A stretch of DNA of 27,210 nt, taken from SKLM01 sp964450435. GTDB taxonomy: Bacteria; Chloroflexota; Anaerolineae; B4-G1. Below, piece by piece: positions 16,719 to 24,555 of the stretch (positions are counted from its first letter, which is position 1; each line of letters starts with the position of its first letter). Location of the stretch: assembly GCA_964450435.1 (NCBI GenBank), contig CAYVCX010000040.1, positions 1 through 27,210 of the forward strand, read 5' to 3'. The position numbers were made by a program, and so were the translations under genes. The notes under the pieces were generated by a model. It had not been told where the DNA came from. It was given only the letters and a program-made list of their open reading frames with translations, and ran no database searches.

Positions 16719-18696
16719 AACCATCTCCGTAGACCGTCTTGGCGACCCTGGTCAGCGCCGCGACCCCTCGGATCTCTTGTGGGAAGAGGGGCACCTGAGT
16801 CAGGCGAGGGCCAAGGTCCTTCAATGCGTCCAGGTGGTGCAGCTGGCCCTCGCGCACCTCACGACAGAAAGTGCAGGTGGTGTGGGGCACAATCTTGTTG
16901 ACCACCATCCACCGGCAAGCAACGGACAGCTCTTCCAGCCGATGCAACAACCGCTCTGTCTCCAACACGGACATAGCCTCGGGGATGGTGACGGCGATCA
17001 GTTGGCAGCGCTCGGCATCGGTCACCACGCGTTCGACCCGCCGCAACTGCTTAGATTCTTTCAGCAGCACCTCCGCGACTCGGGTCAAGGTGACAACCCC
17101 CTGGTACTTCAGCAGCAGCTCGAAGAAAGCGCCGAACCACTGGCGCACCAGGCCAGGCGTCTCCAGGAAGCGAAGGGCATGGCCGGTCGGGGCCAGATCC
17201 AGAACGTAACGATTGAATCTACCTTTGTCCATGAAGGTCATGATTCTCATCAGGGCCATGAGCTCATCCAGACCTGGTGGGGTGAGGTGAATGAGCTCCT
17301 CCATGACCCGCCGGTCAAAGGGAGCATCAAAGGAGCGGCCTAGGAGGGCATCGAAGACCTGGTCAATCTCGGCGACGTATTCCTGTTTCAGGTCCGCGAG
17401 GAACTCCTCTGCCTCCATCTCAAGGGCAAAAAGTCCGCCCACGCCGGCCACCGGCGTGATCTGGTTGCCGATCTCCTGACCGAGGCTGTCCGAGAGGGAG
17501 CGGGCCGGATCGACGGAGAAGAGCAGCGTCGTCTTGTCAGGATTGCTGTGAGCCAGATGGATGGCCGTGGCTGCCGCCATGGTGGTCTTCCCCACCCCAC
17601 CCTTGCCGCCGAGAAGGACGAGTTCCTGTCGTTCGAGGCGCACCGCCTCCCACTGCGAGATGGAGGATAGATGACCGAGATTAGGACACGTATCTCCTAC
17701 TTCCTTTTTCCCTTCTCCATTCTCCCTCTTCCATCTCCCGAGTTCCTCATCCAACATGGCCTGAATGTATCCCTCTAGAGCCTCCTGCCCCCGCACCTCG
17801 TGGCCCAGCAGCGGGACACGCACCAGGTTCTGGCCAGAGAAGCGGCGCTCGATTTCGTCCAAGTGTCTCTGCTGAGATTGGCGTCTTGAGCTGCAGAATC
17901 GGCACTCGTTTTGAACAGCCACCCGGTTGACGACCACGTTCCGCACCGGGATGGCCAGCCTGGCCAGGTCTTTCAGAAGCCGGCCAGTCTCCTCAATGCT
18001 CATGGCCTCCGGGACGATCACCGGCACGAACTCGGTGGCCTTGGGATCGTTAAGCAGGCTGCGCAAACGGTCGAGGTCGCTCGACATTTGCTCCAAGAAG
18101 GCATCCGTCTCGTCGGGACGGTAGCGGCCGAAAATCGAGATCATATAGCGATGCTTGTCAAGCATCAGATCGAGGACCCGAACCCAGTCCTCCATGAGCC
18201 GCGGCAAACCCAGGAGGCGGAGGGTGTGCCCCGTGGGAGCCGTGTCCAAGATGACCAAGCCATGCCTACCCTCTCGTACGACGTCAGCTACCTCGATGAT
18301 GGCCATCAGTTCGTCCAAACCCGGGAGGGAGAGCTCGAAGAAGGTGGCGATGTCCTCGTCATCGAAAAACGTGCCGCGGTCGGCGATAGTCTTGAGCACC
18401 TCGCCTCGTTCTTCCTTAAATGCCTCCAGTCGTTTGCCCGCGTCCATTTCCAGGGCAAAGAGATTGGAGAAACCCGTGATGGGTCTAACCTCGTCCCCGA
18501 TGGGCTGATCGAAGCTGTCTGAGAGGGAATGGGCTGGGTCGGTGGAGACGACGAGGATCTCCCGATCTGACTCGCGTGCGGCTCGGTAGCGCGCGGCGGC
18601 GGCGGCTACCGTCGTCTTGCCCACGCCCCCTTTGCCGCCCAGAAGCAGAAACCTTAGATCGGCGTTGGCGAGAAAAGATGGCACTTGGTCTGTCAT
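16711..18696 (-). CDS. Tandem ArsA/Get3-type ATPase
   Basis: A 661-residue protein with two complete ArsA/Get3 (GET3/TRC40) domains. Domain 1 has the deviant Walker A GGKGGVGKTT (20-29), DPAHSLSD, LDTAPTGHTLR and VVVNRV, then a CRFC pair. Domain 2 has GGKGGVGKTT, DPARSLSD, LDLAPTGHALR and VVNKI, then CTFC. The linker (around RWKRENGEGKKEVGD) is encoded by a polypurine tract. Get3 proteins use ATP to shield hydrophobic helices of tail-anchored proteins, and the CxxC motif of each Get3 subunit binds zinc at the dimer interface. Here both halves are fused, as in bacterial arsenite pump ArsA, but no arsB or arsR is nearby and the flanks are gvp genes. A role in handling hydrophobic gas-vesicle subunits is an inference. 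Confidence 0.92.
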   Translation of the reverse strand: MTDQVPSFLANADLRFLLLGGKGGVGKTTVAAAAARYRAARESDREILVVSTDPAHSLSDSFDQPIGDEVRPITGFSNLFALEMDAGKRLEAFKEERGEVLKTIADRGTFFDDEDIATFFELSLPGLDELMAIIEVADVVREGRHGLVILDTAPTGHTLRLLGLPRLMEDWVRVLDLMLDKHRYMISIFGRYRPDETDAFLEQMSSDLDRLRSLLNDPKATEFVPVIVPEAMSIEETGRLLKDLARLAIPVRNVVVNRVAVQNECRFCSSRRQSQQRHLDEIERRFSGQNLVRVPLLGHEVRGQEALEGYIQAMLDEELGRWKRENGEGKKEVGDTCPNLGHLSSISQWEAVRLERQELVLLGGKGGVGKTTMAAATAIHLAHSNPDKTTLLFSVDPARSLSDSLGQEIGNQITPVAGVGGLFALEMEAEEFLADLKQEYVAEIDQVFDALLGRSFDAPFDRRVMEELIHLTPPGLDELMALMRIMTFMDKGRFNRYVLDLAPTGHALRFLETPGLVRQWFGAFFELLLKYQGVVTLTRVAEVLLKESKQLRRVERVVTDAERCQLIAVTIPEAMSVLETERLLHRLEELSVACRWMVVNKIVPHTTCTFCREVREGQLHHLDALKDLGPRLTQVPLFPQEIRGVAALTRVAKTVYGDGYG

Positions 18697-18711
18697 GGCA
18701 TGTTACGCTAG

Positions 18712-19896
18712 CTATTCCTGTCGTTTGATGGTGATCAGCAGCGTTTGCTTCACACTCTCTCTGCTGAAACTGAGCCGAGGGGCCGGGGTACTCGGGTCCA
18801 GCGGCGCTTGCCCCTGCTGCTCTTCGCCCCGCTCCTCCGCCGTTCGGCTCCTCTGCACGTTCGCGGCGTAGGCGGTGAGCAGCTCATAGGCCTTGCTGGC
18901 TTCGGCCATACGCTCCTTGGCCTTCGGGTCTCCAATGTTGTGATCTGGGTGCAGCTCGCTGGCCACTCGGTGGTAGGCACGCTTGATCTCGTCGGGTGTG
19001 GCCGTCTCTTCCAGTCCCAGACGGCGTCGTGCTTCGTCTATTGCGTCGAAGGAGGGTACCTCCACCGCCACGCTGGCGAAGCTGTAGGGCGGCAGCGGAC
19101 CTACGCAGCGCAAGGTGAGCTGCCCGCCGAACGCTTCATCTAGGTCATGCAGCTGCTGATCCAGAGCCTGCTCACCAGCCTCATCCACCAGCAGTCCCAC
19201 ATTGGCCGCCATGTGATCATCCATCAGCGGATTGATCACCAGTTCCTCCTGGCTGACTTCCCGCAGCGGAGGAAGCAGCCGATCCTGCAGAGCCTGGCGG
19301 CGTTCCTCCAGGGACCCCTGGACCAGCTTGCCGATGGCGACGCGTTCGACCGTCGTCTCCTCCGGAGGGAGGCCGGCTATTTGAGACTTGAGTCGAAGGA
19401 TGTGTTCCTCTTGGCCGATCTCCTGAAAAACCCTCTCCAGGTCCCAGAGAACGGCGACCTCCATCTGCTTCAAGCCAGCGAATTGCTCTAAGCTGGTGCG
19501 GAAGAGGTCCTCTCCTTGGGTCAGCAGATGACGAACGTGGTCCTCGTCGGGCAGCACGGTGCCGAAGATCACCGGCAGAACCGGGCTCTCTGGCATCAAC
19601 GTCTCGACGACACGTTGGTGGGCTACGAGGTAGGGCGCAGCCTGGTCGCGCTTCAACCCTCGATAATCCGCCAGAGGGCTGCCGCTGACCACGGCTGTGA
19701 GATCACGCTCTGTGATAGCGTGGACCCCTTTGGTTGGGCCGTCGGGGCTCTTGTCCTTCGGGCCCGGGGACAGGGGGCTCAGCATACTCCGCTTCAGTGA
19801 GCCCAGGAAGCTGTTGTGAATGTCGTTCACCCCGGCCATGTGAAGGGATCCCTCGTCTCTCTTGGAGATGATGGCATAGATGTATGTGGCAGTCAT
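18712..19896 (-). CDS. gvpF/L: GvpL/GvpF fused to a C-terminal J-domain
   Basis: A 394-residue fusion. Residues about 1-275 are GvpF/L (TATYIYAIIS, SPVLPVIFGTVLPDEDHVRHLL, LTLRCVGPLPPYSFASVAVE). Residues about 288-345 form a J-domain: RRRLGLEETATPDEIKRAYHR, the HPD signature at 316-318, and AKERMAEASKAYELLTAY. HPD is the Hsp70-activating motif of DnaJ and is intact. The tail ends in PRLSFSRESVKQTLLITIKRQE. AGGAGAG precedes the ATG. The gene follows a 165-base gap after the CDC48-type gene and lies 15 bases before the ArsA-type gene. The fusion implies that Hsp70 (DnaK) is recruited to GvpA-family clients. No dnaK is present in the window. Confidence 0.93.
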   Translation of the reverse strand: MTATYIYAIISKRDEGSLHMAGVNDIHNSFLGSLKRSMLSPLSPGPKDKSPDGPTKGVHAITERDLTAVVSGSPLADYRGLKRDQAAPYLVAHQRVVETLMPESPVLPVIFGTVLPDEDHVRHLLTQGEDLFRTSLEQFAGLKQMEVAVLWDLERVFQEIGQEEHILRLKSQIAGLPPEETTVERVAIGKLVQGSLEERRQALQDRLLPPLREVSQEELVINPLMDDHMAANVGLLVDEAGEQALDQQLHDLDEAFGGQLTLRCVGPLPPYSFASVAVEVPSFDAIDEARRRLGLEETATPDEIKRAYHRVASELHPDHNIGDPKAKERMAEASKAYELLTAYAANVQRSRTAEERGEEQQGQAPLDPSTPAPRLSFSRESVKQTLLITIKRQE

Positions 19897-20061
19897 GACG
19901 ATACTCTCCTATTGTGGCGCTTCAGCCACGTCACTTCTTTGCAGGGGCCTTATCATCTCGGCGCTCAGGGTCACCGACAGCTGCCCTTCGGCTCGGCCGC
20001 GCTCTGTACACGGGAGTAGCTCAGACCCCATAGAAAGCAAGGATTGTCGCTTTCCAGGATG
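19897..20061 (-). other. 165-base gap inside the gvp cluster
   Basis: No gene is seen here. A six-base inverted repeat GAAAGC/GCTTTC lies near 20030-20055, just after the CDC48-type stop, and a good ribosome site (AGGAGAG) lies at the left end. I find no convincing -35/-10 pair. This is the largest break in the cluster, so a second promoter here is possible. Confidence 0.3.
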
Positions 20062-22275
20062 TCATTTGGGGTGCCGGTCACCCATTGCCGCCACCAAATG
20101 CCGTTGGCTGATCTTGAACGAGGGCTCCCCGCGACGCTCCCCTGCTCTCCTGCTCTTCCACTCCTCCGCTTCCTGGATTCCGTCGGCCTCCAGGAACTCC
20201 CGGATTGCCAACATGGCTGCCTGACGACAGAGGTCCTCCAGGTCGGCGCCCACCAAGCCCTCTGTCCCCTCCGCGAGCCGCTCGAGCCCTACATCATCGG
20301 CCAGCGGCATGTCGCGCGTGTGGACATGGAGGATGTCGAGGCGGGCCTCCGCGTCGGGCGTTGGAAGCTCGGTGAGGAAATCGAAGCGCCCGGGACGCAG
20401 CAATGCCGGGTCTACCCGATCGAGCCGGTTTGTCGCTGCCAGTACCGTGACGCCTTTCAACTCCTCAATGCCGTCCAGTTCGGTGAGGAGTTGGCTGACC
20501 ACGCGCGCAGTGACCTGGTTGTCGCCCCCGCCGCCGCGCTGGGGGGCCAGGGCGTCTACCTCGTCGAAGAAGACGATGCAAGGGGCTGCCTGGCGGGCCT
20601 TGTGGAAAACCTCTCTCACGCCTCGCTCGGACTCGCCAACCCACTTGCTGAGAAGCTGCGGCCCCTTGACGGCGATGAAATTGGCCTCGCTTTCCCGGGC
20701 TAAGGCTTTGGCCAGCAGGGTCTTGCCTGTGCCCGGAGGGCCGTGGAGCAGGATGCCCTTGGATGGACGGATCCCCGCGTGCTCGAAGAGGGCGCCGTGA
20801 CGCAGAGGCCACTCCACGGCCTCGACAAGGAGTTGCTTGACCTCCTCCAGCCCGCCTACATCCGCCCAGCCCACGTCGGGCACCTCGGTGAAGACCTCTC
20901 GGATAGCCGAGGGCTCTACCTCGGTCAGAGCGGCCAAAAAATCATCCATGGTCACTTCGAGCGCCATCAATGTCTCATAAGGAATAAGCGCCTGTGTGAA
21001 GTCGATGTCGGGCATCAAGCGACGTAAGGCACTCATCGCTGCCTCTCGCCCCAGGGCCTCCAGGTCGGCGCCGACGAAACCGTGGGTCGTGGCCGCCAGG
21101 CGATCGAGATCGACGCCATCCGCCGTTGTCTCCTCTGACCACGGCCGAAGGGGCATCCCCCGGGTGTGGATTTCCAGGATTTCCCGCCGCCCGTCCTTAT
21201 CCGGGACGCTGATGGCAATCTCCCGATCGAAGCGCCCGGGCCGGCGGAGGGCTGGATCGAGGGTGTTGGGTATGTTGGTAGCCGCGATGACGACAACTTC
21301 GCCGCGGGCCTCCAGGCCATCCATCAGAGCGAGAAGCTGAGCCACGACACGCCGCTCCACCTGTCGATCGCCGCTCATCTCCTCGCGCTTGGGGGCGATG
21401 GCGTCAATCTCGTCAATGAACAAGATGGCCGGAGCGTGTCGACTGGCTTCTTCAAAGAAGCTCCTCAGATGCTTCTCCGACGCACCATACCACTTGTCGA
21501 TGATCTCCGGCCCGTTGATGTGAAGGAAGTGAGCATTGGTCTCGTGGGCCACGGCGCGCGCGATGAGGGTCTTGCCGCATCCCGGGGGGCCGTGGAGCAG
21601 CACCCCCTTGGGTGGCTCAATGCCCAGCCGCTCGAAGACCTCCGGGTAGCGCAAGGGGAGCTCGATCATCTCGCGAATACGGCGAATCTCGCGATCCAGC
21701 CCGCCGATGTCCTCGTAGGTCACCGCGCCGCGTTCGTCCAAGGGATGTCGTCCATCCCCCTTTCCCTCCCCGGCCAGGCGGATGGTCGTCCCGGGGCCGA
21801 TGAGCACGGGCCCATCTGGTACAGTCTTCGTCACGGTGAACGTCTGGGTACGGGTGCCAACGAGGTTCACGCGCACCTGGTCATCGGGTGTGACGGGAAT
21901 GCCGTCCAGCAGCCGGGACAAGTAGCGTTTTTCGCTTCCGTCTCGAGTGGTTCGTTGGTTCTTGGCGGGGGCTAGGGTAACCTCGCGGGCAGGCTGCACC
22001 GGGACTTTGCGAACCTCGACACGCTCGTCGAGGCCAGCCCCCGCATTGGCTCGCAGGATACCGTCGACCTGAATCAGATTCTGCCCCCGCTGATCGACGT
22101 AGGCAGGCATCACTCGGGCCACTGTGGCCCGCTTTCCCGTGATCTCCACGACGTCGCCGATGGCAGCCTCTAGCTTTTCCAGGTCCTGGGGATCCAGGCG
22201 TGCCAGCCCCCGCCCCACGTCTTTGGGCGGGGCCTCGGCCACTCGCAGGGAGAGCATTCGATCTACATGACTCAT
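20062..22275 (-). CDS. CDC48/p97-type two-ring AAA+ ATPase
   Basis: A 737-residue protein with the CDC48/VAT layout: an N-terminal double-psi-barrel-type domain (about 5-170), D1 with Walker A GPPGCGKT (229-236), Walker B ILFIDEID and arginine-finger region RRPGRFDRE, and D2 with GPPGTGKT (512-519), IVFFDEVD and LLRPGRFD. Both pore loops carry aromatics (KWYG and KWVG). Family members unfold proteins and remodel complexes using ATP. Compared with archaeal VAT the C-terminus is short, with a charged polypurine-encoded insert (EEWKSRRAGERRGE). Many gvp clusters carry a single-ring MoxR-type ATPase, GvpN; none is seen here, so this protein may take over or add to that work. The start has GAGGGAC upstream. 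Confidence 0.94.
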   Translation of the reverse strand: MSHVDRMLSLRVAEAPPKDVGRGLARLDPQDLEKLEAAIGDVVEITGKRATVARVMPAYVDQRGQNLIQVDGILRANAGAGLDERVEVRKVPVQPAREVTLAPAKNQRTTRDGSEKRYLSRLLDGIPVTPDDQVRVNLVGTRTQTFTVTKTVPDGPVLIGPGTTIRLAGEGKGDGRHPLDERGAVTYEDIGGLDREIRRIREMIELPLRYPEVFERLGIEPPKGVLLHGPPGCGKTLIARAVAHETNAHFLHINGPEIIDKWYGASEKHLRSFFEEASRHAPAILFIDEIDAIAPKREEMSGDRQVERRVVAQLLALMDGLEARGEVVVIAATNIPNTLDPALRRPGRFDREIAISVPDKDGRREILEIHTRGMPLRPWSEETTADGVDLDRLAATTHGFVGADLEALGREAAMSALRRLMPDIDFTQALIPYETLMALEVTMDDFLAALTEVEPSAIREVFTEVPDVGWADVGGLEEVKQLLVEAVEWPLRHGALFEHAGIRPSKGILLHGPPGTGKTLLAKALARESEANFIAVKGPQLLSKWVGESERGVREVFHKARQAAPCIVFFDEVDALAPQRGGGGDNQVTARVVSQLLTELDGIEELKGVTVLAATNRLDRVDPALLRPGRFDFLTELPTPDAEARLDILHVHTRDMPLADDVGLERLAEGTEGLVGADLEDLCRQAAMLAIREFLEADGIQEAEEWKSRRAGERRGEPSFKISQRHLVAAMGDRHPK

Positions 22276-22433
22276 GTGTTTTGTCCCTCAAGACAGTCAA
22301 CATTGGATACGGTCGTATCAAGCTTCAGGCGGACGGCTTGCATTACACCAGCGACCCGACTCAGTGTGCCCAAGAGGGCTCAGCGATCCGACAGGAGCAG
22401 ATCAACATAGCGATGCCGATGGGAGCTGACGGT
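22276..22433 (-). other. 158-base gap upstream of the CDC48-type gene
   Basis: No coding frame of interest is seen. It contains the short inverted repeat ATACG-GT-CGTAT (22307-22318), about 30 bases before the ATG, which could be an operator. TTGACT and TTGATA hexamers occur nearby but without a good partner box. Confidence 0.25.
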
Positions 22434-22826
22434 TCACCTTTGCTCTGCCGCCACGACTCCCGTACCGCGGCAGCAGCTGCAGGACAGCGGACTGTCCGAC
22501 CAGGCGCTGTCGGCCTCTCGTCCACTTCCGTGACAGCAGGGACAGGCGACGGCGTTGACGGGAATCTCTACCGTACCCACCCCGCCACAGGTCGTGCAGG
22601 TCAAACGAGAATGTGGATGGACGCCCGTACCCTGGCAGAAGCGACAGATCGCCGTCGGTGTGTGGAGTGTGCGGGTCCCTGTCCCCCCGCAGACCTGGCA
22701 GGTCGCCAGGGGCGACATCAAGCCGAAGGGGTCCCGGCCCGCACCGTTGCAGAAAGCACAGACTACGTCCCTGGTCGCCCGCTTATCAGTATTTCTCCTG
22801 TGCTCCGCCCTGGCTTCAACTCTCAT
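22434..22826 (-). CDS. Stand-alone DnaJ-type zinc-knuckle protein with six CxxCxGxG motifs
   Basis: A 130-residue protein almost wholly built from CxxCxGxG knuckles: CAFCNGAG (23-30), CQVCGGTG (43-50), CRFCQGTG (61-68), CTTCGGVG (77-84), CPCCHGSG (95-102) and CSCCRGTG (116-123). DnaJ has four such motifs that bind two zinc ions; six would give three. There is no J-domain and no substrate-binding C-terminal domain. Its ATG overlaps the gvpJ stop as ATGA, so it is translationally coupled to gvpJ. With the J-domain carried by GvpF/L five kilobases away, it looks like the separated zinc part of a DnaJ. A role as a holdase or disulfide/zinc chaperone for GvpJ-type proteins is inferred. Confidence 0.85.
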   Translation of the reverse strand: MRVEARAEHRRNTDKRATRDVVCAFCNGAGRDPFGLMSPLATCQVCGGTGTRTLHTPTAICRFCQGTGVHPHSRLTCTTCGGVGTVEIPVNAVACPCCHGSGREADSAWSDSPLSCSCCRGTGVVAAEQR

Positions 22827-23125
22827 GCTGCTGCCTCCAACATAGTCTCCAGGCGATCCAGACGGTCGCGCAGCGTACGGTTCTCTGCCTCAAGCTGCTT
22901 GGCCTGCGAGGTGAGGTATGGATCGCTCTCCCACCAGTTGATGCCCATCTCCATGGCCTTGTCCACCGAGGCCACCAGCAGGCGCAGCTTGATGTTCAGC
23001 AGTTCCACATCGACCAGGGAGATGGTGATGTCCCCGGCGATGACGATGCCCTTGTCGAGCACCCGCTCCAGGATGTCGGCCAGGGTGCTGCTCTCGACGG
23101 GATGCTGCATACGTCGCTCTGGCAT
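22823..23125 (-). CDS. gvpJ: Minor gas-vesicle protein GvpJ
   Basis: A 100-residue GvpA-family protein of the GvpJ type. The core LADILERVLDKGIVIAGDITISLVDVELLNIKLRLLVASVDKAMEMGINWWESDPYL closely follows Bacillus GvpJ (KGVVIAGDITV...INWW-type ending). A short C-terminal coiled coil follows (KQLEAENRTLRDRLDRLETML). It lacks the shell-protein signature DAWVRVSLVGIELL, so it is not GvpA. AGGAGGGAG precedes the ATG. GvpJ is a minor component thought to act in nucleation or at the cone tips. It is coupled by ATGA to the zinc-knuckle gene. Confidence 0.93.
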   Translation of the reverse strand: MPERRMQHPVESSTLADILERVLDKGIVIAGDITISLVDVELLNIKLRLLVASVDKAMEMGINWWESDPYLTSQAKQLEAENRTLRDRLDRLETMLEAAA

Positions 23126-23222
23126 AGCTCCCTCCTATGTTGGGGGATGAACGGAGGATAGTGGAGAGGTGCTCTTCCCTCGCTCCATCCCCCTTTTTGT
23201 CTCTGCTCCCCGTTCTCCAGGC

Positions 23223-23501
23223 CTAGCGTTCCAGGCTTCCAGCCTTGATGATCAGGGCAGCCGTCTTCCGGCGCAGCTTGGAGAAGTTGCGGCAGAGGCG
23301 ACAGCTCACGTTCTCCTCGTCATACTCCTCGCAGGCCAGGAGCACATCTACTGCTTCGACCAGATCCTGAGCCAGAGGAGCCTTCTCTGTGGCTGTGGGA
23401 GCGCGGTTGATCGCCTCTGTCAGGCGCTCGATCTTCGCCTCTTGCTCGGAGAAGAGGTCAATCGGACAGCGGATGCTTTCCTGCTTGTTCTCCATCTTCA
23501 T
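23223..23501 (-). CDS. Small Cys-containing protein of unknown function in the gvp cluster
   Basis: A 92-residue protein I do not recognise. It has C12 and a cluster of C57, C67 and C70 (ACEEYDEENVSCRLC) that could bind a metal, flanked by helices (EQEAKIERLTEAINRA before, NFSKLRRKTAALIIKAG after). I chose the ATG at 23501, which has GGGGG five bases upstream; the frame stays open to 23534. It lies between the TPR-like pair and gvpJ. The 97-base gap to gvpJ is purine-rich on the minus strand. Confidence 0.75.
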   Translation of the reverse strand: MKMENKQESIRCPIDLFSEQEAKIERLTEAINRAPTATEKAPLAQDLVEAVDVLLACEEYDEENVSCRLCRNFSKLRRKTAALIIKAGSLER

Positions 23502-23556
23502 TGTTGCCCCCTTCGGCTCGGCGCCGTTGACCATAAGGCGACCGACGGTGAACCGC

Positions 23557-23886
23557 TCAAAGGATCCGACCCTCTGGCGTCAGCCTATGCCCGTTCCAGC
23601 GTTGGAATCGTGCCGCTCGCTCCAGCCGAGCGTACACCGACATGGCCATATGAGCGTGTCCTCTCTCCTCGAACGCCTCGGCGATGGTCACCAGCCTATC
23701 CACTGCGGCCTGTGCACGCTCACTATCGGGATAGCAGACCACGATCTTCAAGTATGGGGTCAAAGCGTGGTGGAGTAAGCCTCGTTCTCGATAGGCTTCT
23801 CCAATTCTCAGCAGCGCGCTGCTGGCTGCCCTGGATATGGCAGCGCAAAGCTCTTCACTGGCCGTTGCCTGCCCATGGGTCGTCAT
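23557..23886 (-). CDS. Small TPR-like protein, second of a tandem pair
   Basis: A 109-residue soluble helical protein. Residues 22-89 align with the neighbouring gene's product at 34 of 68 positions, including ALTPYLK, YPDS, IAE, ERG and HMAM. The pattern (RGLLHHALTPYLKIVVCYPDSERAQAAVDRLVTIAEAFEERGHAHMAMSVYARLE) looks like one and a half tetratricopeptide-type helical hairpins. AAGGAGG precedes the ATG. No enzymatic motif is seen. Such repeats usually mediate protein-protein contact. I know of no gvp family name for it. Confidence 0.8.
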   Translation of the reverse strand: MTTHGQATASEELCAAISRAASSALLRIGEAYRERGLLHHALTPYLKIVVCYPDSERAQAAVDRLVTIAEAFEERGHAHMAMSVYARLERAARFQRWNGHRLTPEGRIL

Positions 23887-23917
23887 CGCTATAGCCTCCT
23901 TCGGGCATCAGGGCCGT

Positions 23918-24178
23918 TCATCGTCCCTGATGGACCCCCTCCAATCGCTGAAGCACCGCCATCGCCATGTGCGGTTGTCCTCTCTCGTGCAGGTCCTCGG
24001 CAATCGCCAGCACCCTCTCAGTGGCTAGCGGGGCCTCCTGACTGTCGGGGTAGCGTTCGAGCACTTTCAAGTACGGCGTCAGGGCCTGGTGGACCTTGCC
24101 CTGCTCGTCCAGGCGGCTTGCCAGCGTCAACAGAGAGGCGCTGACTGCTTCGGGGATGGACTCAGGTTCTTTCGCCAT
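23918..24178 (-). CDS. Small TPR-like protein, first of a tandem pair
   Basis: An 86-residue paralogue of the following gene, 50 percent identical over 68 residues. The core is LASRLDEQGKVHQALTPYLKVLERYPDSQEAPLATERVLAIAEDLHERGQPHMAMAVLQRLE. The frame is open to 24232, but AAGGAGG directly upstream of the ATG at 24178 fixes the start. It lies 28 bases after gvpO. It probably arose with its neighbour by local duplication. Confidence 0.8.
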   Translation of the reverse strand: MAKEPESIPEAVSASLLTLASRLDEQGKVHQALTPYLKVLERYPDSQEAPLATERVLAIAEDLHERGQPHMAMAVLQRLEGVHQGR

Positions 24179-24206
24179 GGTGATCCTCCTTGGCTCTGGA
24201 ATGGGG

Positions 24207-24470
24207 CTATGCTTCCTCCATGCCCACTTCACCGCGGATGTAACGCCTGGTGCGTTGGTAACTGAGCAACATGCCTTCCTCGTCCAACAGCGTCTCGTAG
24301 GTGGCGAGCACGTCTCTGGTGTCGGGGACGTACTTCATCTCGAGGACGTCTATGGTGACGTGCCACCCTTCCTCGTCTCTTCTCAGGGCCGACACCGTGT
24401 CGGCCGGATGCCCCGTGAGTTGAGCCAGCTGCTCCTTAGCTCGCTGTGCGATCTCGGGTCCGCTCATCAT
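24207..24470 (-). CDS. gvpO: Gas vesicle protein GvpO
   Basis: An 87-residue GvpO-family protein: IAQRAKEQLAQLTGHPADTVSALRRDEEGWHVTIDVLEMKYVPDTRDVLATYETLLDEEGMLLSYQRTRRYIRGE. The W-x-V-x-I-D-V-L-E core and the YERxxRYxRG-like end are typical. GAGGAGA lies six bases before the first of two ATGs (24470, 24467). In haloarchaea GvpO is needed for vesicle formation. It sits 85 bases after gvpG. Confidence 0.92.
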   Translation of the reverse strand: MMSGPEIAQRAKEQLAQLTGHPADTVSALRRDEEGWHVTIDVLEMKYVPDTRDVLATYETLLDEEGMLLSYQRTRRYIRGEVGMEEA

Positions 24471-24555
24471 CGTAATCTCCTCTTGCGGTCAATAGTGGTC
24501 GGATCATGGCCGTCGGTCAGGTGCAGTTGTCCGCTACCTTTCTGTCTGCCATCGG

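Noticed and set aside
16711..18696. An arsenite-resistance pump ATPase
   Set aside because: No arsB, arsR, arsC or arsD is present, the neighbours are gvp genes, and both halves carry the CxxC pair typical of Get3.
22823..23125. This gene as the main shell protein GvpA
   Set aside because: The core has AGDITISLVDVELL and an INWWESDPYL end followed by a coiled coil, which fits GvpJ. The GvpA signature DAWVRVSLVGIELL is missing.
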